A program made the translations under genes and the position numbers. DNA of 64,000 nucleotides from Marivivens sp. LCG002 (lineage in GTDB: Bacteria > Pseudomonadota > Alphaproteobacteria > Rhodobacterales > Rhodobacteraceae), in the NCBI RefSeq assembly GCF_030264275.1, contig NZ_CP127165.1:1600001-1664000 (forward strand), in the 5' to 3' direction. How positions within the stretch are numbered: position 1 is the stretch's first letter; the number at the start of each line of letters is the position of its first letter. Under the pieces are notes generated by a model. It did not search any database, was not told the origin of the DNA, and saw nothing but the letters and a program-made list of their open reading frames with translations. Shown in pieces: positions 9,343-18,451 of the stretch.

Positions 9343-9963
9343 ATGCTCGCACATTCGTCAGAAAAACCTTCGCAACCCAAACTCGGCGCGCTTGTCCGCA
9401 AGCGGCGCAAACAGCTTGGATTGACGCTTCAGGGTCTGAGCGACTCAACAGGCGTTTCGACAGGCTATGTGAGCCAGATCGAACGTGATCTTGCTCTGCC
9501 GAGCTTGGGCACTCTGGCGCAGATTGCAGCGGGACTTGATGTCGAACTCGAATATTTCATCAAGAGCCATAAACCCAAAGACGCCATTACCCGCGCAGGC
9601 GCCAGAGCGCGTTTTTCCATTGCAGGGTCTTCGATCTCTTACGAAGCCCTAAGCAACGACTATCCCGGCTCGGAGATGTCATCCTACATCATGCATGTCC
9701 CCGTCGGATACGAATCCGAACTGGTGTCGCACCAAGGTGAAGAGATCATCTACATTCTCGAAGGCGAGATAGAGCAGACCCTTGACGGTCAGGTCTTTAC
9801 GATGCGGACGGGCGACAGCCTTCACTATAGCGGCGAGCTGCCCCATTCGTGGGCCAATCGTTCCGGATCACCCGCTCGGATTTTATGGACAGGCACCTTG
9901 AGTGTCCTGACCCCCAGTCAAAGCACGCGGCTTCCCCCCATCTCGAAGGAGGCCGAACTCTAA
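9343..9963 (+). CDS. XRE-family regulator with C-terminal cupin domain
   Basis: DNA-binding regulator of 206 aa (PuuR/HipB-cupin architecture). The helix-turn-helix is at residues 14-70 (LVRKRRKQLGLTLQGLSD, GVSTGYVSQIERDLALPS). A small-molecule-binding cupin occupies about residues 120-190 (EEIIYILEGEIEQTLDGQ, GDSLHYSGELPHSWANRS). Regulators of this type often control uptake and catabolism of amino acids, polyamines or peptides. It stands directly before a family-5 ABC transporter operon in the same direction and is its likely regulator. I use the ATG at 9343 rather than an in-frame TTG at 9319. Confidence 0.85.
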   Translation: MLAHSSEKPSQPKLGALVRKRRKQLGLTLQGLSDSTGVSTGYVSQIERDLALPSLGTLAQIAAGLDVELEYFIKSHKPKDAITRAGARARFSIAGSSISYEALSNDYPGSEMSSYIMHVPVGYESELVSHQGEEIIYILEGEIEQTLDGQVFTMRTGDSLHYSGELPHSWANRSGSPARILWTGTLSVLTPSQSTRLPPISKEAEL

Positions 9964-9990
9964 TTCCCTCCCCTCGGGCGAGGGTCAACG

Positions 9991-10007
9991 TTTCGCTCAC
10001 AGCGAAA
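9991..10007. promoter_or_regulatory. Perfect palindrome ahead of the ABC transporter operon
   Basis: The 100-nt gap between the XRE gene and the substrate-binding protein gene contains TTTCGCTCACAGCGAAA, a 7-bp perfect inverted repeat with a 3-nt centre. A smaller hairpin, CCCTC-GGGC-GAGGG (9971-9984), lies just upstream. The palindrome could be an operator for the XRE-cupin protein or an mRNA stem. It lacks a T-run, so it is a poor intrinsic terminator. Confidence 0.35.
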
Positions 10008-10063
10008 ATAACGGTGCGAAGACACCGGCCACGGAACCGACATCCCAACATGGAGATTGTTCA

Positions 10064-11653
10064 ATGTCACTTAAAACCAAACTGCTCGGCATGGCAGCTG
10101 CCTTTGCCCTTACGGCGGGTGCGGCGCATGCCCAAGCACTCGTCTATTGCTCGGAAGGATCGCCCGAAGGCTTTGATCCGGCGCTCTATACCGCCGGCAC
10201 CACCTTTGATGCCTCGAGCCATCCGATCTATAACCAGCTGGTCGAATTCAAGGTCGGCACCACCGAAGTGATCCCCGGTCTTGCCGAAAGCTATGAAGTT
10301 TCGGACGACAGCCTCATGGTGACCTTCAACCTGCGCAAAGGCGTCAAGTTCCACTCGAATGCGAACTTCACCCCGACCCGCGACTTCAATGCCGACGACG
10401 TGATCTTCTCGTTCGACCGTCAGGGCAACCCCGAGAACCCCTATAATCAGGTTTCGGGCGGCACTTGGGAATACTACGGCGCCATGTCGATGCCCGATCT
10501 CGTCAAGAGCATCGAAAAGGTCGACGATTATACCGTCGTGTTCCACCTGACCCGCCCCGAAGCACCCTTCATCGCCAACATGGCTATGGATTTCGCTTCG
10601 ATCGTGTCCAAGGAATACGCAGACGCCATGCTGGCGGCAGGCACCCCTGAAATGCTGAACCAAGAGCCGATCGGCACGGGTCCGTTCACCTTCCAAGCCT
10701 ACCAGAAAGACGCCGTGATCCGTTACCTGCGCAACGAAGACTATTGGGGCGACAAGGCCAAGGTCGAAGCGCTGATCTTTGCGATCACGCCCGATGCCTC
10801 GGTGCGTTACCAGAAGCTTCAAGCCGGTGAATGCCACGTTATGGCCTATCCGAACCCCGCCGACATCGAAGCGATGAAAGCGGATTCGAATGCGGTCGTT
10901 CTCGAGCAAGAAGGTCTCAATGTCGGCTATCTGGCCTACAACACCCAAGTCGCGCCCTTTGATAACCCCGAAGTGCGCCGCGCTCTGAACATGGCCATCG
11001 ACAAGCAGTCGATCATCGACGTCGTTTTCCAAGGGTCGGGTCAGATCGCCAAGAACCCGATCCCGCCGACCATGTGGTCCTATAACGATGCCATCGTCGA
11101 CGATGTCTATGATCCCGAAGCCGCCAAAGCCGCTCTTGCAGCCGCAGGCGTCGAGAACCTAGACCTCAAAATCTGGGCAATGCCGGTGCAGCGTCCCTAT
11201 AACCCGAACGCACGCCGTATGGCGGAGCTGATGCAGGCCGACTTTGCCAAGATCGGTGTCAACGTCGAGATCGTGTCCTACGAATGGGGTGAATACCTCG
11301 AGCGCTCGAAAGCGGTTGATCGTGACGGTGCGGTGCTGCTCGGATGGACCGGCGACAACGGCGATCCGGACAACTTCCTTGCCGTTTTGCTCGGCTGTGA
11401 CGCTGTAGGCGGCTCGAACCGTGCACAATGGTGCCATGAGCCCTTCGACGAAGTGGTGCAAGCCGCCAAGGTCGTGAGCGATCCTGCGGAGCGCACTGCG
11501 CTTTATGAAAAGGCGCAAGAGATCTTCAAGGAACAGGCACCCTGGGCCACGATCGCGCATTCGGTCGTCTTCATGGTCACCCGTCCCGAAGTCGATGGCT
11601 ATATCGTCCACCCCTTGGGCGGTCACATCTTCAATCAGGTCGGCTTGAAGTAA
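10064..11653 (+). CDS. Family-5 ABC transporter periplasmic substrate-binding protein (DppA-like)
   Basis: Periplasmic binding protein of 529 aa from the dipeptide/oligopeptide/nickel family. It has a Sec signal peptide of about 24 residues ending AGAAHA-QA. Family signatures include FNLRKGVKFH, TGPFTFQAYQKD and VRRALNMAIDKQSIID. It should capture a peptide or similar solute and deliver it to the DppB/DppC permeases encoded downstream. GGAG precedes the ATG at suitable spacing. A stem-loop follows the gene, which may keep the binding protein's message in excess over the membrane subunits. Confidence 0.9.
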   Translation: MSLKTKLLGMAAAFALTAGAAHAQALVYCSEGSPEGFDPALYTAGTTFDASSHPIYNQLVEFKVGTTEVIPGLAESYEVSDDSLMVTFNLRKGVKFHSNANFTPTRDFNADDVIFSFDRQGNPENPYNQVSGGTWEYYGAMSMPDLVKSIEKVDDYTVVFHLTRPEAPFIANMAMDFASIVSKEYADAMLAAGTPEMLNQEPIGTGPFTFQAYQKDAVIRYLRNEDYWGDKAKVEALIFAITPDASVRYQKLQAGECHVMAYPNPADIEAMKADSNAVVLEQEGLNVGYLAYNTQVAPFDNPEVRRALNMAIDKQSIIDVVFQGSGQIAKNPIPPTMWSYNDAIVDDVYDPEAAKAALAAAGVENLDLKIWAMPVQRPYNPNARRMAELMQADFAKIGVNVEIVSYEWGEYLERSKAVDRDGAVLLGWTGDNGDPDNFLAVLLGCDAVGGSNRAQWCHEPFDEVVQAAKVVSDPAERTALYEKAQEIFKEQAPWATIAHSVVFMVTRPEVDGYIVHPLGGHIFNQVGLK

Positions 11654-11664
11654 GCCTAACCCCG

Positions 11665-11688
11665 AACCGGCGCTTTGCGGCGCCGGTT
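11665..11688 (+). terminator. Intercistronic stem-loop after the substrate-binding protein gene
   Basis: AACCGGCGC and GCGCCGGTT form a perfect 9-bp stem around a 6-nt loop, 12 nt after the stop codon. Only a weak pyrimidine tract follows, so it is more likely an attenuator or RNA-stabilising stem than a full terminator. The operon continues on the other side. Confidence 0.55.
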
Positions 11689-11707
11689 CTCCCTTTCTCG
11701 GAATTTC

Positions 11708-12826
11708 ATGGGTGCCCCGATGGCCACAGGCTTGAACGACAGACTTGGTGACTATGTCGCCATTGCCAAAACTCTTGGTGTTGACGCCGTGGTCCTTGTG
11801 CCGGGACCCAATTTCACCCGCGTCGTCAGCCACCCCTTCATGAGCCACGAACGCCCGCACCTGATGGCGATTTGCGCCGATGGCCGCACGGCTGCGATCG
11901 TGCCGAACCTTGAACTGCAAAGCTGGGGACTTGTGGGCTTTGAGGGTCCCGTTTTTGATTGGCGCGACCAGACCGGCTATGCCGAAGCCTTTTCCGATTT
12001 CCTCGGCTATCTCGGGATTGAAAGCGTTGCGGTCGAAGGTCAGGTCATGCGGGTCTTTGTCCACCACGCGCTTCTGGCCGCGCAGCCGTCGCTTAGGATT
12101 GTCGACGCCGAACGCGAAATTTCCGCGCCCCGCATGATCAAGACACCGAACGAGATCGAAGCCATGCGAGAGGCGATCCGCATCTCGGAAAGTGCTCTCG
12201 AGCGAACGCTTGCGGGCTTCACCCTCGGGCAGACTGAAAAAGACATCGAACAGGCCCTGATCCTGAACCTATTTGCCGAAGGCGCGGAAGATCACGCCTT
12301 TCGCCCGATTGTTGCCGCGGCCGAGAATGCGGCCCGTCCCCATGCCAAAGCCCGCAAAGTCCCGCTCCAGCGCGGTGATGCGCTTCTGATCGACTTCGGC
12401 GCACGCAAGGGCGGATTTTGCGCCGATATAACGCGCACGTTTTTCGTCGGCCACGTGAGCGACGAGGATGCCGAGATTTATGAGACCGTGCTTCGCGCCA
12501 ACCGCAAGGGCCACGAAGTGACCCGCGCAGGGATCACCGCGCACGAGATCGACGATGCGGTCATCGGCGTTCTCGAAGCCTCGCCCTTTGCAGAATTCAT
12601 CCGCACCAAAACGGGGCATGGTCTTGGCCGCGAGGTGCACGAAGCCCCCTATGTCATGCGCGGAAACCACATGGTTCTGCCTGCAGGCACCGTCTATACC
12701 AACGAACCCGGCCTTTATCTCGAGGGACGTCTCGGCGTTCGGATCGAAGATGACGTGCTGGTGACGGAAACGGGATCGGAGTCGCTGACAACCTTCCCGA
12801 CCGATCTGAGGGTCCTGCCATGCTGA
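11708..12826 (+). CDS. M24 family metallopeptidase (Xaa-Pro peptidase type)
   Basis: Cytoplasmic pita-bread-fold peptidase of about 372 aa. The five dinuclear-metal ligands are all visible: LLIDFGARKGGFCADITRT (two Asp), TKTGHGLGREVHE (His), YTNEPGLY (Glu) and GVRIEDDVLVTE (Glu). The N-terminal creatinase/prolidase domain spans residues 1-140. It likely hydrolyses X-Pro or related peptides delivered by the surrounding ABC transporter, an inference from its place inside the operon. Its end overlaps dppB by 7 nt. I place the start at ATG 11708; ATG 11720 is possible, and an upstream TTG frame (11675) would run through the stem-loop. Confidence 0.85.
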   Translation: MGAPMATGLNDRLGDYVAIAKTLGVDAVVLVPGPNFTRVVSHPFMSHERPHLMAICADGRTAAIVPNLELQSWGLVGFEGPVFDWRDQTGYAEAFSDFLGYLGIESVAVEGQVMRVFVHHALLAAQPSLRIVDAEREISAPRMIKTPNEIEAMREAIRISESALERTLAGFTLGQTEKDIEQALILNLFAEGAEDHAFRPIVAAAENAARPHAKARKVPLQRGDALLIDFGARKGGFCADITRTFFVGHVSDEDAEIYETVLRANRKGHEVTRAGITAHEIDDAVIGVLEASPFAEFIRTKTGHGLGREVHEAPYVMRGNHMVLPAGTVYTNEPGLYLEGRLGVRIEDDVLVTETGSESLTTFPTDLRVLPC

Positions 12827-13827
12827 AATATGTCCTGACGCGCCTTTTGACGTTCTTGCCCACGTTTATCGGGGTGACGCTTATTTCCTTCGGTTTCATC
12901 CGCGCGCTTCCCGGTGATCCGATCATCGTGATGGCGGGCGAACGCGGTATCAGCGAAGAACGATATGCCGAGCTTGTGGCCCAATTCGGCTTCGACAAGC
13001 CGCTCACGGTCCAGTTCTGGGACTATCTCAAGGGCGTGCTTCAGGGCGATCTTGGAACCTCTTTCGTCACAAAGAAACCCGTGTGGGACGAATTCTTCGC
13101 GCTCTTTCCCGCCACGCTTGAATTGTCGCTGTGTGCGATGATTTTTGCCATCGTGCTCGGTCTTCCTGCAGGCGTCATCGCCGCCGTGAACCGCGGGAAA
13201 CTCTTTGACCGTGCCCTGATGTCGACCGCGCTGATCGGATATTCGATGCCGATTTTCTGGTGGGCGCTTCTCTTGATCATCGTCTTTTCGGGTCAGCTCC
13301 ATTGGACGCCCGTTTCGGGCCGCATCGATCTCATCTATTACTTCCCGAACCCAACGGGCTTTATGATCTATGATGCCATCGCCTCGGGTCAGGACGGTGC
13401 GCTGTGGTCTGCACTGCGCCATCTCATCCTGCCGACGATCGTTCTGGGGACCATTCCGCTTGCGGTCATTGCCCGTCAAACCCGCTCGGCCATGCTCGAA
13501 GTGCTGGGCGAAGACTATATCCGCACGGCCCGCGCCAAGGGTCTCCCCCCTGCCCGCGTCAACGGTATCCACGCCCTGCGCAATGCGATGATCCCCGTGA
13601 TCACCGTGATCGGCCTTTCGGTGGGAACGCTCCTTGCGGGGGCCATTTTGACCGAAACGATCTTCAGCTGGCCCGGGATCGGCAAATGGATGGTCGATAG
13701 CATTTTCCGTCGTGACTATCCCGTTGTTCAGGGCGGACTTCTTCTCACTGCGGTCATGGTGATGATCGTCAATTTCATCGTCGATATCCTCTATGGTGTC
13801 ATCAACCCAAAGATCCGGAAACGCTGA
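12820..13827 (+). CDS. ABC transporter permease (DppB-like)
   Basis: Inner-membrane permease of 335 aa with the DppB N-terminus (MLKYVLTRLLTFLPTFIGV), about six membrane segments and the family segment LGEDYIRTARAKGL, the EAA-type loop that docks the ATPase. It forms the transmembrane channel with the DppC-like protein. It overlaps the upstream peptidase by 7 nt and the downstream dppC by 1 nt (TGATG), so the operon is translationally coupled. Confidence 0.9.
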   Translation: MLKYVLTRLLTFLPTFIGVTLISFGFIRALPGDPIIVMAGERGISEERYAELVAQFGFDKPLTVQFWDYLKGVLQGDLGTSFVTKKPVWDEFFALFPATLELSLCAMIFAIVLGLPAGVIAAVNRGKLFDRALMSTALIGYSMPIFWWALLLIIVFSGQLHWTPVSGRIDLIYYFPNPTGFMIYDAIASGQDGALWSALRHLILPTIVLGTIPLAVIARQTRSAMLEVLGEDYIRTARAKGLPPARVNGIHALRNAMIPVITVIGLSVGTLLAGAILTETIFSWPGIGKWMVDSIFRRDYPVVQGGLLLTAVMVMIVNFIVDILYGVINPKIRKR

Positions 13828-14717
13828 TGACAGATCTGACCCAATCCCCCGCCCGTCCGAGTGCACTTGCCGAATTCTGGTTCTATTTCCGTGAAAACCG
13901 CGGAGCCGTGATCGGTCTTTGGGTGTTCGGAGCCTTTTTGCTCATCGCGCTTCTGGCCCCTTGGATCGCGCCGCATGATCCGACCATGCAGTATCGCGAG
14001 CATATCCTTCAGCCCCCTGTGTGGCAGGACGGAGGATCATGGACCTTTCCGCTCGGCACCGATCCCGTCGGCCGCGATATGCTCTCGCGCCTGATGGTCG
14101 GCGCGCGGTTCTCGTTCTTTGTCGGGATCGTGGTGGTTGCCGTCGCGTCGACGGGCGGCATCATCATCGGCCTGTTGTCGGGCTTCATGCCGCGCTGGCT
14201 CGATACCATCATCATGCGTTTGATGGATATCATCCTCGCCTTTCCGTCGCTTCTTCTTGCGCTTGTGCTGGTGGCCGTGCTCGGCCCGTCGCTCGTGAAT
14301 GCGATGATCGCCATCGCGATCGTGCTCCAGCCGCATTACGTGCGCCTGACCCGTGCCTCGGTTCTGGCCGAAAGACAAAAGGATTATGTCACATCGGCGC
14401 GTGTTGCGGGCGCGGGAACGCTTCGTTTGATGTTCGTGACGGTGCTTCCGAACTGTATGGCGCCGATCATTGTTCAGGCGGCGCTCTCGTTTTCGACAGC
14501 GATCCTTGATGCGGCGGCTTTGGGCTTTCTCAACATGGGCGCGCAGCCCCCGACCCCCGAGTGGGGCACCATGCTGGCGGAATCGCGCGAGTTCATCCAG
14601 CGCGCGTGGTGGGTCGTGACCTTCCCCGGCATTGCCATTCTCGTCACCGTACTTGCCATCAACCTCATGGGCGACGGTCTTCGTGACGCTCTCGATCCCA
14701 AGCTGAAGAGGAGCTGA
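13827..14717 (+). CDS. ABC transporter permease (DppC-like)
   Basis: Second permease of the family-5 importer, 296 aa. The N-terminal segment FWFYFRENRGAVIGLWVFG and the periplasmic PLGTDPVGRDMLSRLM motif are typical of DppC/OppC. The EAA-type segment is QKDYVTSARVAGAG. About six membrane helices are present. It lies between dppB (1-nt overlap) and dppD (3-nt gap). Confidence 0.9.
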   Translation: MTDLTQSPARPSALAEFWFYFRENRGAVIGLWVFGAFLLIALLAPWIAPHDPTMQYREHILQPPVWQDGGSWTFPLGTDPVGRDMLSRLMVGARFSFFVGIVVVAVASTGGIIIGLLSGFMPRWLDTIIMRLMDIILAFPSLLLALVLVAVLGPSLVNAMIAIAIVLQPHYVRLTRASVLAERQKDYVTSARVAGAGTLRLMFVTVLPNCMAPIIVQAALSFSTAILDAAALGFLNMGAQPPTPEWGTMLAESREFIQRAWWVVTFPGIAILVTVLAINLMGDGLRDALDPKLKRS

Positions 14718-14720
14718 GCC

Positions 14721-15695
14721 ATGAGCCTTTTGCGCATTCGCAATCTCAGCGTCGATTTCCAGACCTCGACGGGCCGCTTTCGCGCCGTGGACGGCGTGGA
14801 TCAGGATGTCGATCACGGTGATATCCTTGCCATCGTGGGAGAGTCGGGGTCGGGCAAATCCGTGTCCATGCTCGCTCTGATGGGGCTTTTGCCGTGGACG
14901 GCCAAGGTCAGTGCCGACGAGATGAGCTTTGACGGTCACGACCTTCTGACGATCAGTGCCGCAGAACGGCGCAAGATCATCGGCAAGGATCTTGCGATGA
15001 TCTTCCAAGAGCCGATGTCCTCGCTCAATCCCTGTTTTACCGCTGGCTGGCAGATCAAGGAATCCCTGCGGCGCCATCTCGGACTTGGACGGGCCGAACG
15101 GCACAAGCGCGCCATCGAACTCTTTGAACAGGTCGGCATTCCCGATCCCGAACGACGGCTTTCGGCCTTTCCCCACCAGCTTTCTGGCGGGATGAGCCAG
15201 CGGGTCATGATTGCGATGGCGATTGCCTGTCGTCCCAAACTTCTCATCGCGGACGAGCCGACCACCGCGCTCGATGTAACCATTCAGGCGCAGATCCTCG
15301 ATCTGTTGACGCAGTTGCGTGAAGAAACAGGCATGGGCCTAGTTCTTATCACGCACGACATGGGGGTCGTCGCGGAAACGGCCCGCCGCGTAAGTGTGCA
15401 ATACGCAGGTCAAAAGATCGAAGAGCGGACCGTCACCGATCTCTTTCGGACCCCGCACCACCCCTATTCCAGTGCACTTCTCAGCGCTTTGCCCGAACGC
15501 GCCACCGAGCGGCGGCTCCCGACCATTCCGGGCGTTGTTCCGGGGCAATTCGACCGTCCCGAGGGGTGTCTTTTCAGCCCGCGGTGCAGTTTCGCCGATG
15601 ATCATTGCCGAAGGGTATCACCATCGCCAATCCGCGACGGCAACGTGCTTGCCCGCTGTCACAAACCCCTCAACACGGACAGGAAGATCGCATGA
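14721..15695 (+). CDS. ABC transporter ATP-binding protein (DppD-like)
   Basis: Nucleotide-binding subunit of 324 aa. Walker A is GESGSGKS, the signature is LSGGMSQRV, and Walker B is KLLIADEPTTALDV. The C-terminal oligopeptide-transporter extension, RPEGCLFSPRCSFADDHC, carries the cysteines of the family's C-terminal domain. It energises peptide import together with DppF. Its stop codon overlaps the dppF start (ATGA). Confidence 0.9.
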   Translation: MSLLRIRNLSVDFQTSTGRFRAVDGVDQDVDHGDILAIVGESGSGKSVSMLALMGLLPWTAKVSADEMSFDGHDLLTISAAERRKIIGKDLAMIFQEPMSSLNPCFTAGWQIKESLRRHLGLGRAERHKRAIELFEQVGIPDPERRLSAFPHQLSGGMSQRVMIAMAIACRPKLLIADEPTTALDVTIQAQILDLLTQLREETGMGLVLITHDMGVVAETARRVSVQYAGQKIEERTVTDLFRTPHHPYSSALLSALPERATERRLPTIPGVVPGQFDRPEGCLFSPRCSFADDHCRRVSPSPIRDGNVLARCHKPLNTDRKIA

Positions 15696-16651
15696 CATCC
15701 CAGCCTCCCGTTTTGACCGCAGAGCATCTCGCCCGCCACTACGACGTGCGCGGCGGGCTATTCAGCAAACCCGCCGTGGTGCGCGCGGTGCAGGACATCG
15801 ACTTCGAGCTTCATGCAGGCCGCACTCTTGCCGTTGTCGGGGAATCGGGCTGTGGCAAATCCACCCTCGCCCGTCTCGTCACGATGATCGAAGAGCCGAC
15901 GGGCGGAACCCTGACGCTTGACGGGCAAAAGGTAGAGCCTTCGAATTGGGCATCGCTTCGGCAATCCGTGCAGATCGTTTTTCAGGACCCCTATGGATCG
16001 CTGAATCCGCGCCAGCGAATCGGCCAGATCCTGATGGAGCCTCTTACGATCAACCGCCCTGCAATGAGCCGCGCCGAAAAAGAAGCCAAAGCGCGCAACA
16101 TGCTCTCGCTCGTCGGACTACGCCCCGAGCATTTCGACCGCTACCCGCATATGTTCTCGGGCGGCCAGCGGCAGCGGATCGCGATTGCCCGCGCCCTTAT
16201 GCTCGACCCCAAGGTTCTGGTTCTCGACGAGCCTGTCTCGGCGCTCGATTTGTCGATCCAGTCGTCGATCCTGAACCTCTTTATCGACCTGCAAGAACGG
16301 CTCGGGCTTGCCTATCTCTTTATTTCGCACGACCTGAGCGTGGTGAAACATGTCGCCGACGAGGTGATGGTGATCTATCTGGGACGCGCTGTGGAACGGG
16401 GCAGCAAGACCGAGGTTTTCGCAAACCCGCGCCATCCCTATACCAAGGCGCTCCTTTCCGCGACGCCCATCGCAGACCCCAAGGCGGTCAAAGAACGGAT
16501 CAAACTTTCGGGCGAGTTGCCCTCACCGCTCAACGTTCCGAAAGGCTGTGCCTTTGCGCCCCGCTGCTGGAAAGTCTCCGAGCGATGCGGGCAGGATCTT
16601 CCTGTTCTGAGCGGCGACACGCATCAGGCGGCATGTTTCCATCCCGACTGA
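15692..16651 (+). CDS. ABC transporter ATP-binding protein (DppF-like)
   Basis: Second nucleotide-binding subunit, 319 aa. Walker A is GESGCGKST, the Q-loop is QIVFQDPYGSLNPR, the signature is FSGGQRQRIAIARAL, and Walker B is VLVLDEPVSALDLS. The C-terminal cysteine-bearing extension reads PKGCAFAPRCW. I start it at the ATG that overlaps the dppD stop (ATGA); an upstream frame from 15605 would overlap dppD by about 90 nt. It completes a five-component importer plus peptidase. Confidence 0.9.
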   Translation: MTSQPPVLTAEHLARHYDVRGGLFSKPAVVRAVQDIDFELHAGRTLAVVGESGCGKSTLARLVTMIEEPTGGTLTLDGQKVEPSNWASLRQSVQIVFQDPYGSLNPRQRIGQILMEPLTINRPAMSRAEKEAKARNMLSLVGLRPEHFDRYPHMFSGGQRQRIAIARALMLDPKVLVLDEPVSALDLSIQSSILNLFIDLQERLGLAYLFISHDLSVVKHVADEVMVIYLGRAVERGSKTEVFANPRHPYTKALLSATPIADPKAVKERIKLSGELPSPLNVPKGCAFAPRCWKVSERCGQDLPVLSGDTHQAACFHPD

Positions 16652-16667
16652 TGCAAGGGCCGACAGC

Positions 16668-16850
16668 CTAGGGATGATCGAGGTTGAGCGCGGCTTCGTC
16701 GATGCGCCTTTGAACCCGCGCAACATCCGCGCAGTCATAGGCCAGCAGGAGCGCCAGTTTGGCGAGGAACGGCTCGGTCTGGTCGGGAGCGATTGCGTCT
16801 ATCTTGCGGGCGAGAGCTTCATAAATGGCTTCGACGTCTTGCGGTGTCAT
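16668..16850 (-). CDS. DUF2783 domain small protein
   Basis: Protein of 60 aa, acidic and helical (MTPQDVEAIYEALARKID, LLLAYDCADVARVQRRID). It resembles DUF2783 proteins, which I recall as encoded beside FAD-dependent aromatic hydroxylases. Its ATG overlaps the stop of the monooxygenase gene (TAATG), so the two are co-translated. The function is unknown; a stabilising or accessory subunit is plausible. Confidence 0.7.
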   Translation of the reverse strand: MTPQDVEAIYEALARKIDAIAPDQTEPFLAKLALLLAYDCADVARVQRRIDEAALNLDHP

Positions 16851-18451
16851 TACGCGGGTCTCCCTTGGGAATTGTGGTAAGCGGCCAGAACCTGATCGGG
16901 CGCGGCGTCATGCCAGCGCGCAGCGATATGGCCATCGGGCCGCACGAGATAGGCGGTCTTGGGTCCAGCGCAGAGCATCCTTGCCGCAGGGGTATCCAGC
17001 GCAAGATGAAGCGTCACAAGATCGGGCAGATCGACACGCAACGCCGCATCAAATGTCATGAGCGTATACCCCTGCCCCAGTTGATCGGACAGAAACCCCT
17101 CACCCAGCCTTGCATTCGGAAGCGCAGCACCCGCAACGGGGCTTCCTTGGCCAAAGGTTTGGTCATCGGCGGCGACGATGGGGCTGTCGGCATAGGTATA
17201 GGGCGTCATCTGGCGCGGATTGGCCAAGGCCCCTGCGAAACTATGGCTTAGGGCAAGGTTCAAGGCCGCGTCCCGCATCAAGCGCCACCCCCGTGTCGGC
17301 GGGGTCATGAAGCGCGCCGACTTCGACGCATTGGCAAAAACGTCCAAAGTCGCGCCGCGCCGCTCGGGCGAATAGCTGTCGAGAAGCACTGGCTCCGCCC
17401 GCCCCGTCAGCACATGGCCAAGTTTCCAACCGATGTTTTCCGCATCCGCCAAACCGTTGTTCAACCCGCGCACCCCGAATATCGGCACGATGTGGGCGCT
17501 GTCTCCGATGAAGAAGAGCCGCCCGTCGCGATAGTCATCGAGTGCCAGCGTATTGGCGGAGTAGATGCTCCACCACTCAAGCTCCCATGGCCCGTGATAG
17601 TCGAGATCGGCCAGAACAGCGGCGACCGAGGCACGAACGTTCTCTTCGGTGGTCGCCTCGGCCTCGGATTCATCATCGGCAAGCTGATAGTCGATCCGCC
17701 AGATGTCATCGGGCTGTTTGTGCACCAGAACCGTGCCGCCCCGACGGCACTCCGGGTCGAAGAGCGCGCGGCGGATCGTGGGATAATCATGGGGCATTTG
17801 CACGTCCGCGATCACATATTTGCCCTCGTAGTTTTCGCCGTGGAGCCTCTGCCCCCGCATCTTGCGAAGCGGGCTGCGCGCCCCATCGGCGGCAAGGACA
17901 TATTCGGCGGGCATAGTATAGGCACCGCACGGATCCTGCACTTCGAGCATGATGCCGCCCGCAATATCCTCGATGCCCGTCACCGTGCTGTGCCAGCGCA
18001 ATTCGATCAGGGGCTCGGCGGCGATGGCCTGCCAGAGGAACTGTTCGATGAACTGCTGTTGGAGATTATACATCGGACGGTATTTTTCGTCGGCGCTGTC
18101 GGGCATCTCGAATTCGAGAATTTGAGTGCCGCGATAGAAACTCCGCCCCGTGGTCCAGCCGAGCGCCTTGTCCAGAAACGGATCGACCGCGCCGATCCGT
18201 TCGAGAATATGGAAACTCGGACGGGCGATGCAGATCGCACGACTGCCGTCGTTGAAGGTCGCTTTGCTTTCAAAAACAACCGAGGCCACGCCGTGACGGG
18301 CCAGTGTAAGCGCGGCGGTCATCCCGATGGGGCCCGCCCCGACAATTGCTACAGGTGCGCGATCCCCAAGATGGGCACGCTCTTGCGGCGGCTCGAAATG
18401 CGGATAGGTGAAATAGAGCGAGTCCGTCTCGCTGCGTCCTGCCGGTCTCAT
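16850..18451 (-). CDS. FAD-dependent aromatic-ring monooxygenase (PheA/MhpA-like)
   Basis: Flavoprotein hydroxylase of 533 aa. It contains the FAD-binding GxGxxG (VAIVGAGPIGMTAALTLARHG), the DG motif (VLAADGARSPLRKMRG) and the GD motif (LFFIGDSAHIVPIFGVRG followed by LNNGLADAENIGWKL). A thioredoxin-like C-terminal domain is suggested after residue 400. The family hydroxylates phenolic compounds with NAD(P)H and oxygen. The start at 18451 is favoured by GGGAGG upstream; a longer frame to 18526 has no matching N-terminus. It is divergent from a LuxR-type regulator and overlaps the DUF2783 gene. No ring-cleavage gene is nearby, so the substrate is open. Confidence 0.85.
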   Translation of the reverse strand: MRPAGRSETDSLYFTYPHFEPPQERAHLGDRAPVAIVGAGPIGMTAALTLARHGVASVVFESKATFNDGSRAICIARPSFHILERIGAVDPFLDKALGWTTGRSFYRGTQILEFEMPDSADEKYRPMYNLQQQFIEQFLWQAIAAEPLIELRWHSTVTGIEDIAGGIMLEVQDPCGAYTMPAEYVLAADGARSPLRKMRGQRLHGENYEGKYVIADVQMPHDYPTIRRALFDPECRRGGTVLVHKQPDDIWRIDYQLADDESEAEATTEENVRASVAAVLADLDYHGPWELEWWSIYSANTLALDDYRDGRLFFIGDSAHIVPIFGVRGLNNGLADAENIGWKLGHVLTGRAEPVLLDSYSPERRGATLDVFANASKSARFMTPPTRGWRLMRDAALNLALSHSFAGALANPRQMTPYTYADSPIVAADDQTFGQGSPVAGAALPNARLGEGFLSDQLGQGYTLMTFDAALRVDLPDLVTLHLALDTPAARMLCAGPKTAYLVRPDGHIAARWHDAAPDQVLAAYHNSQGRPA

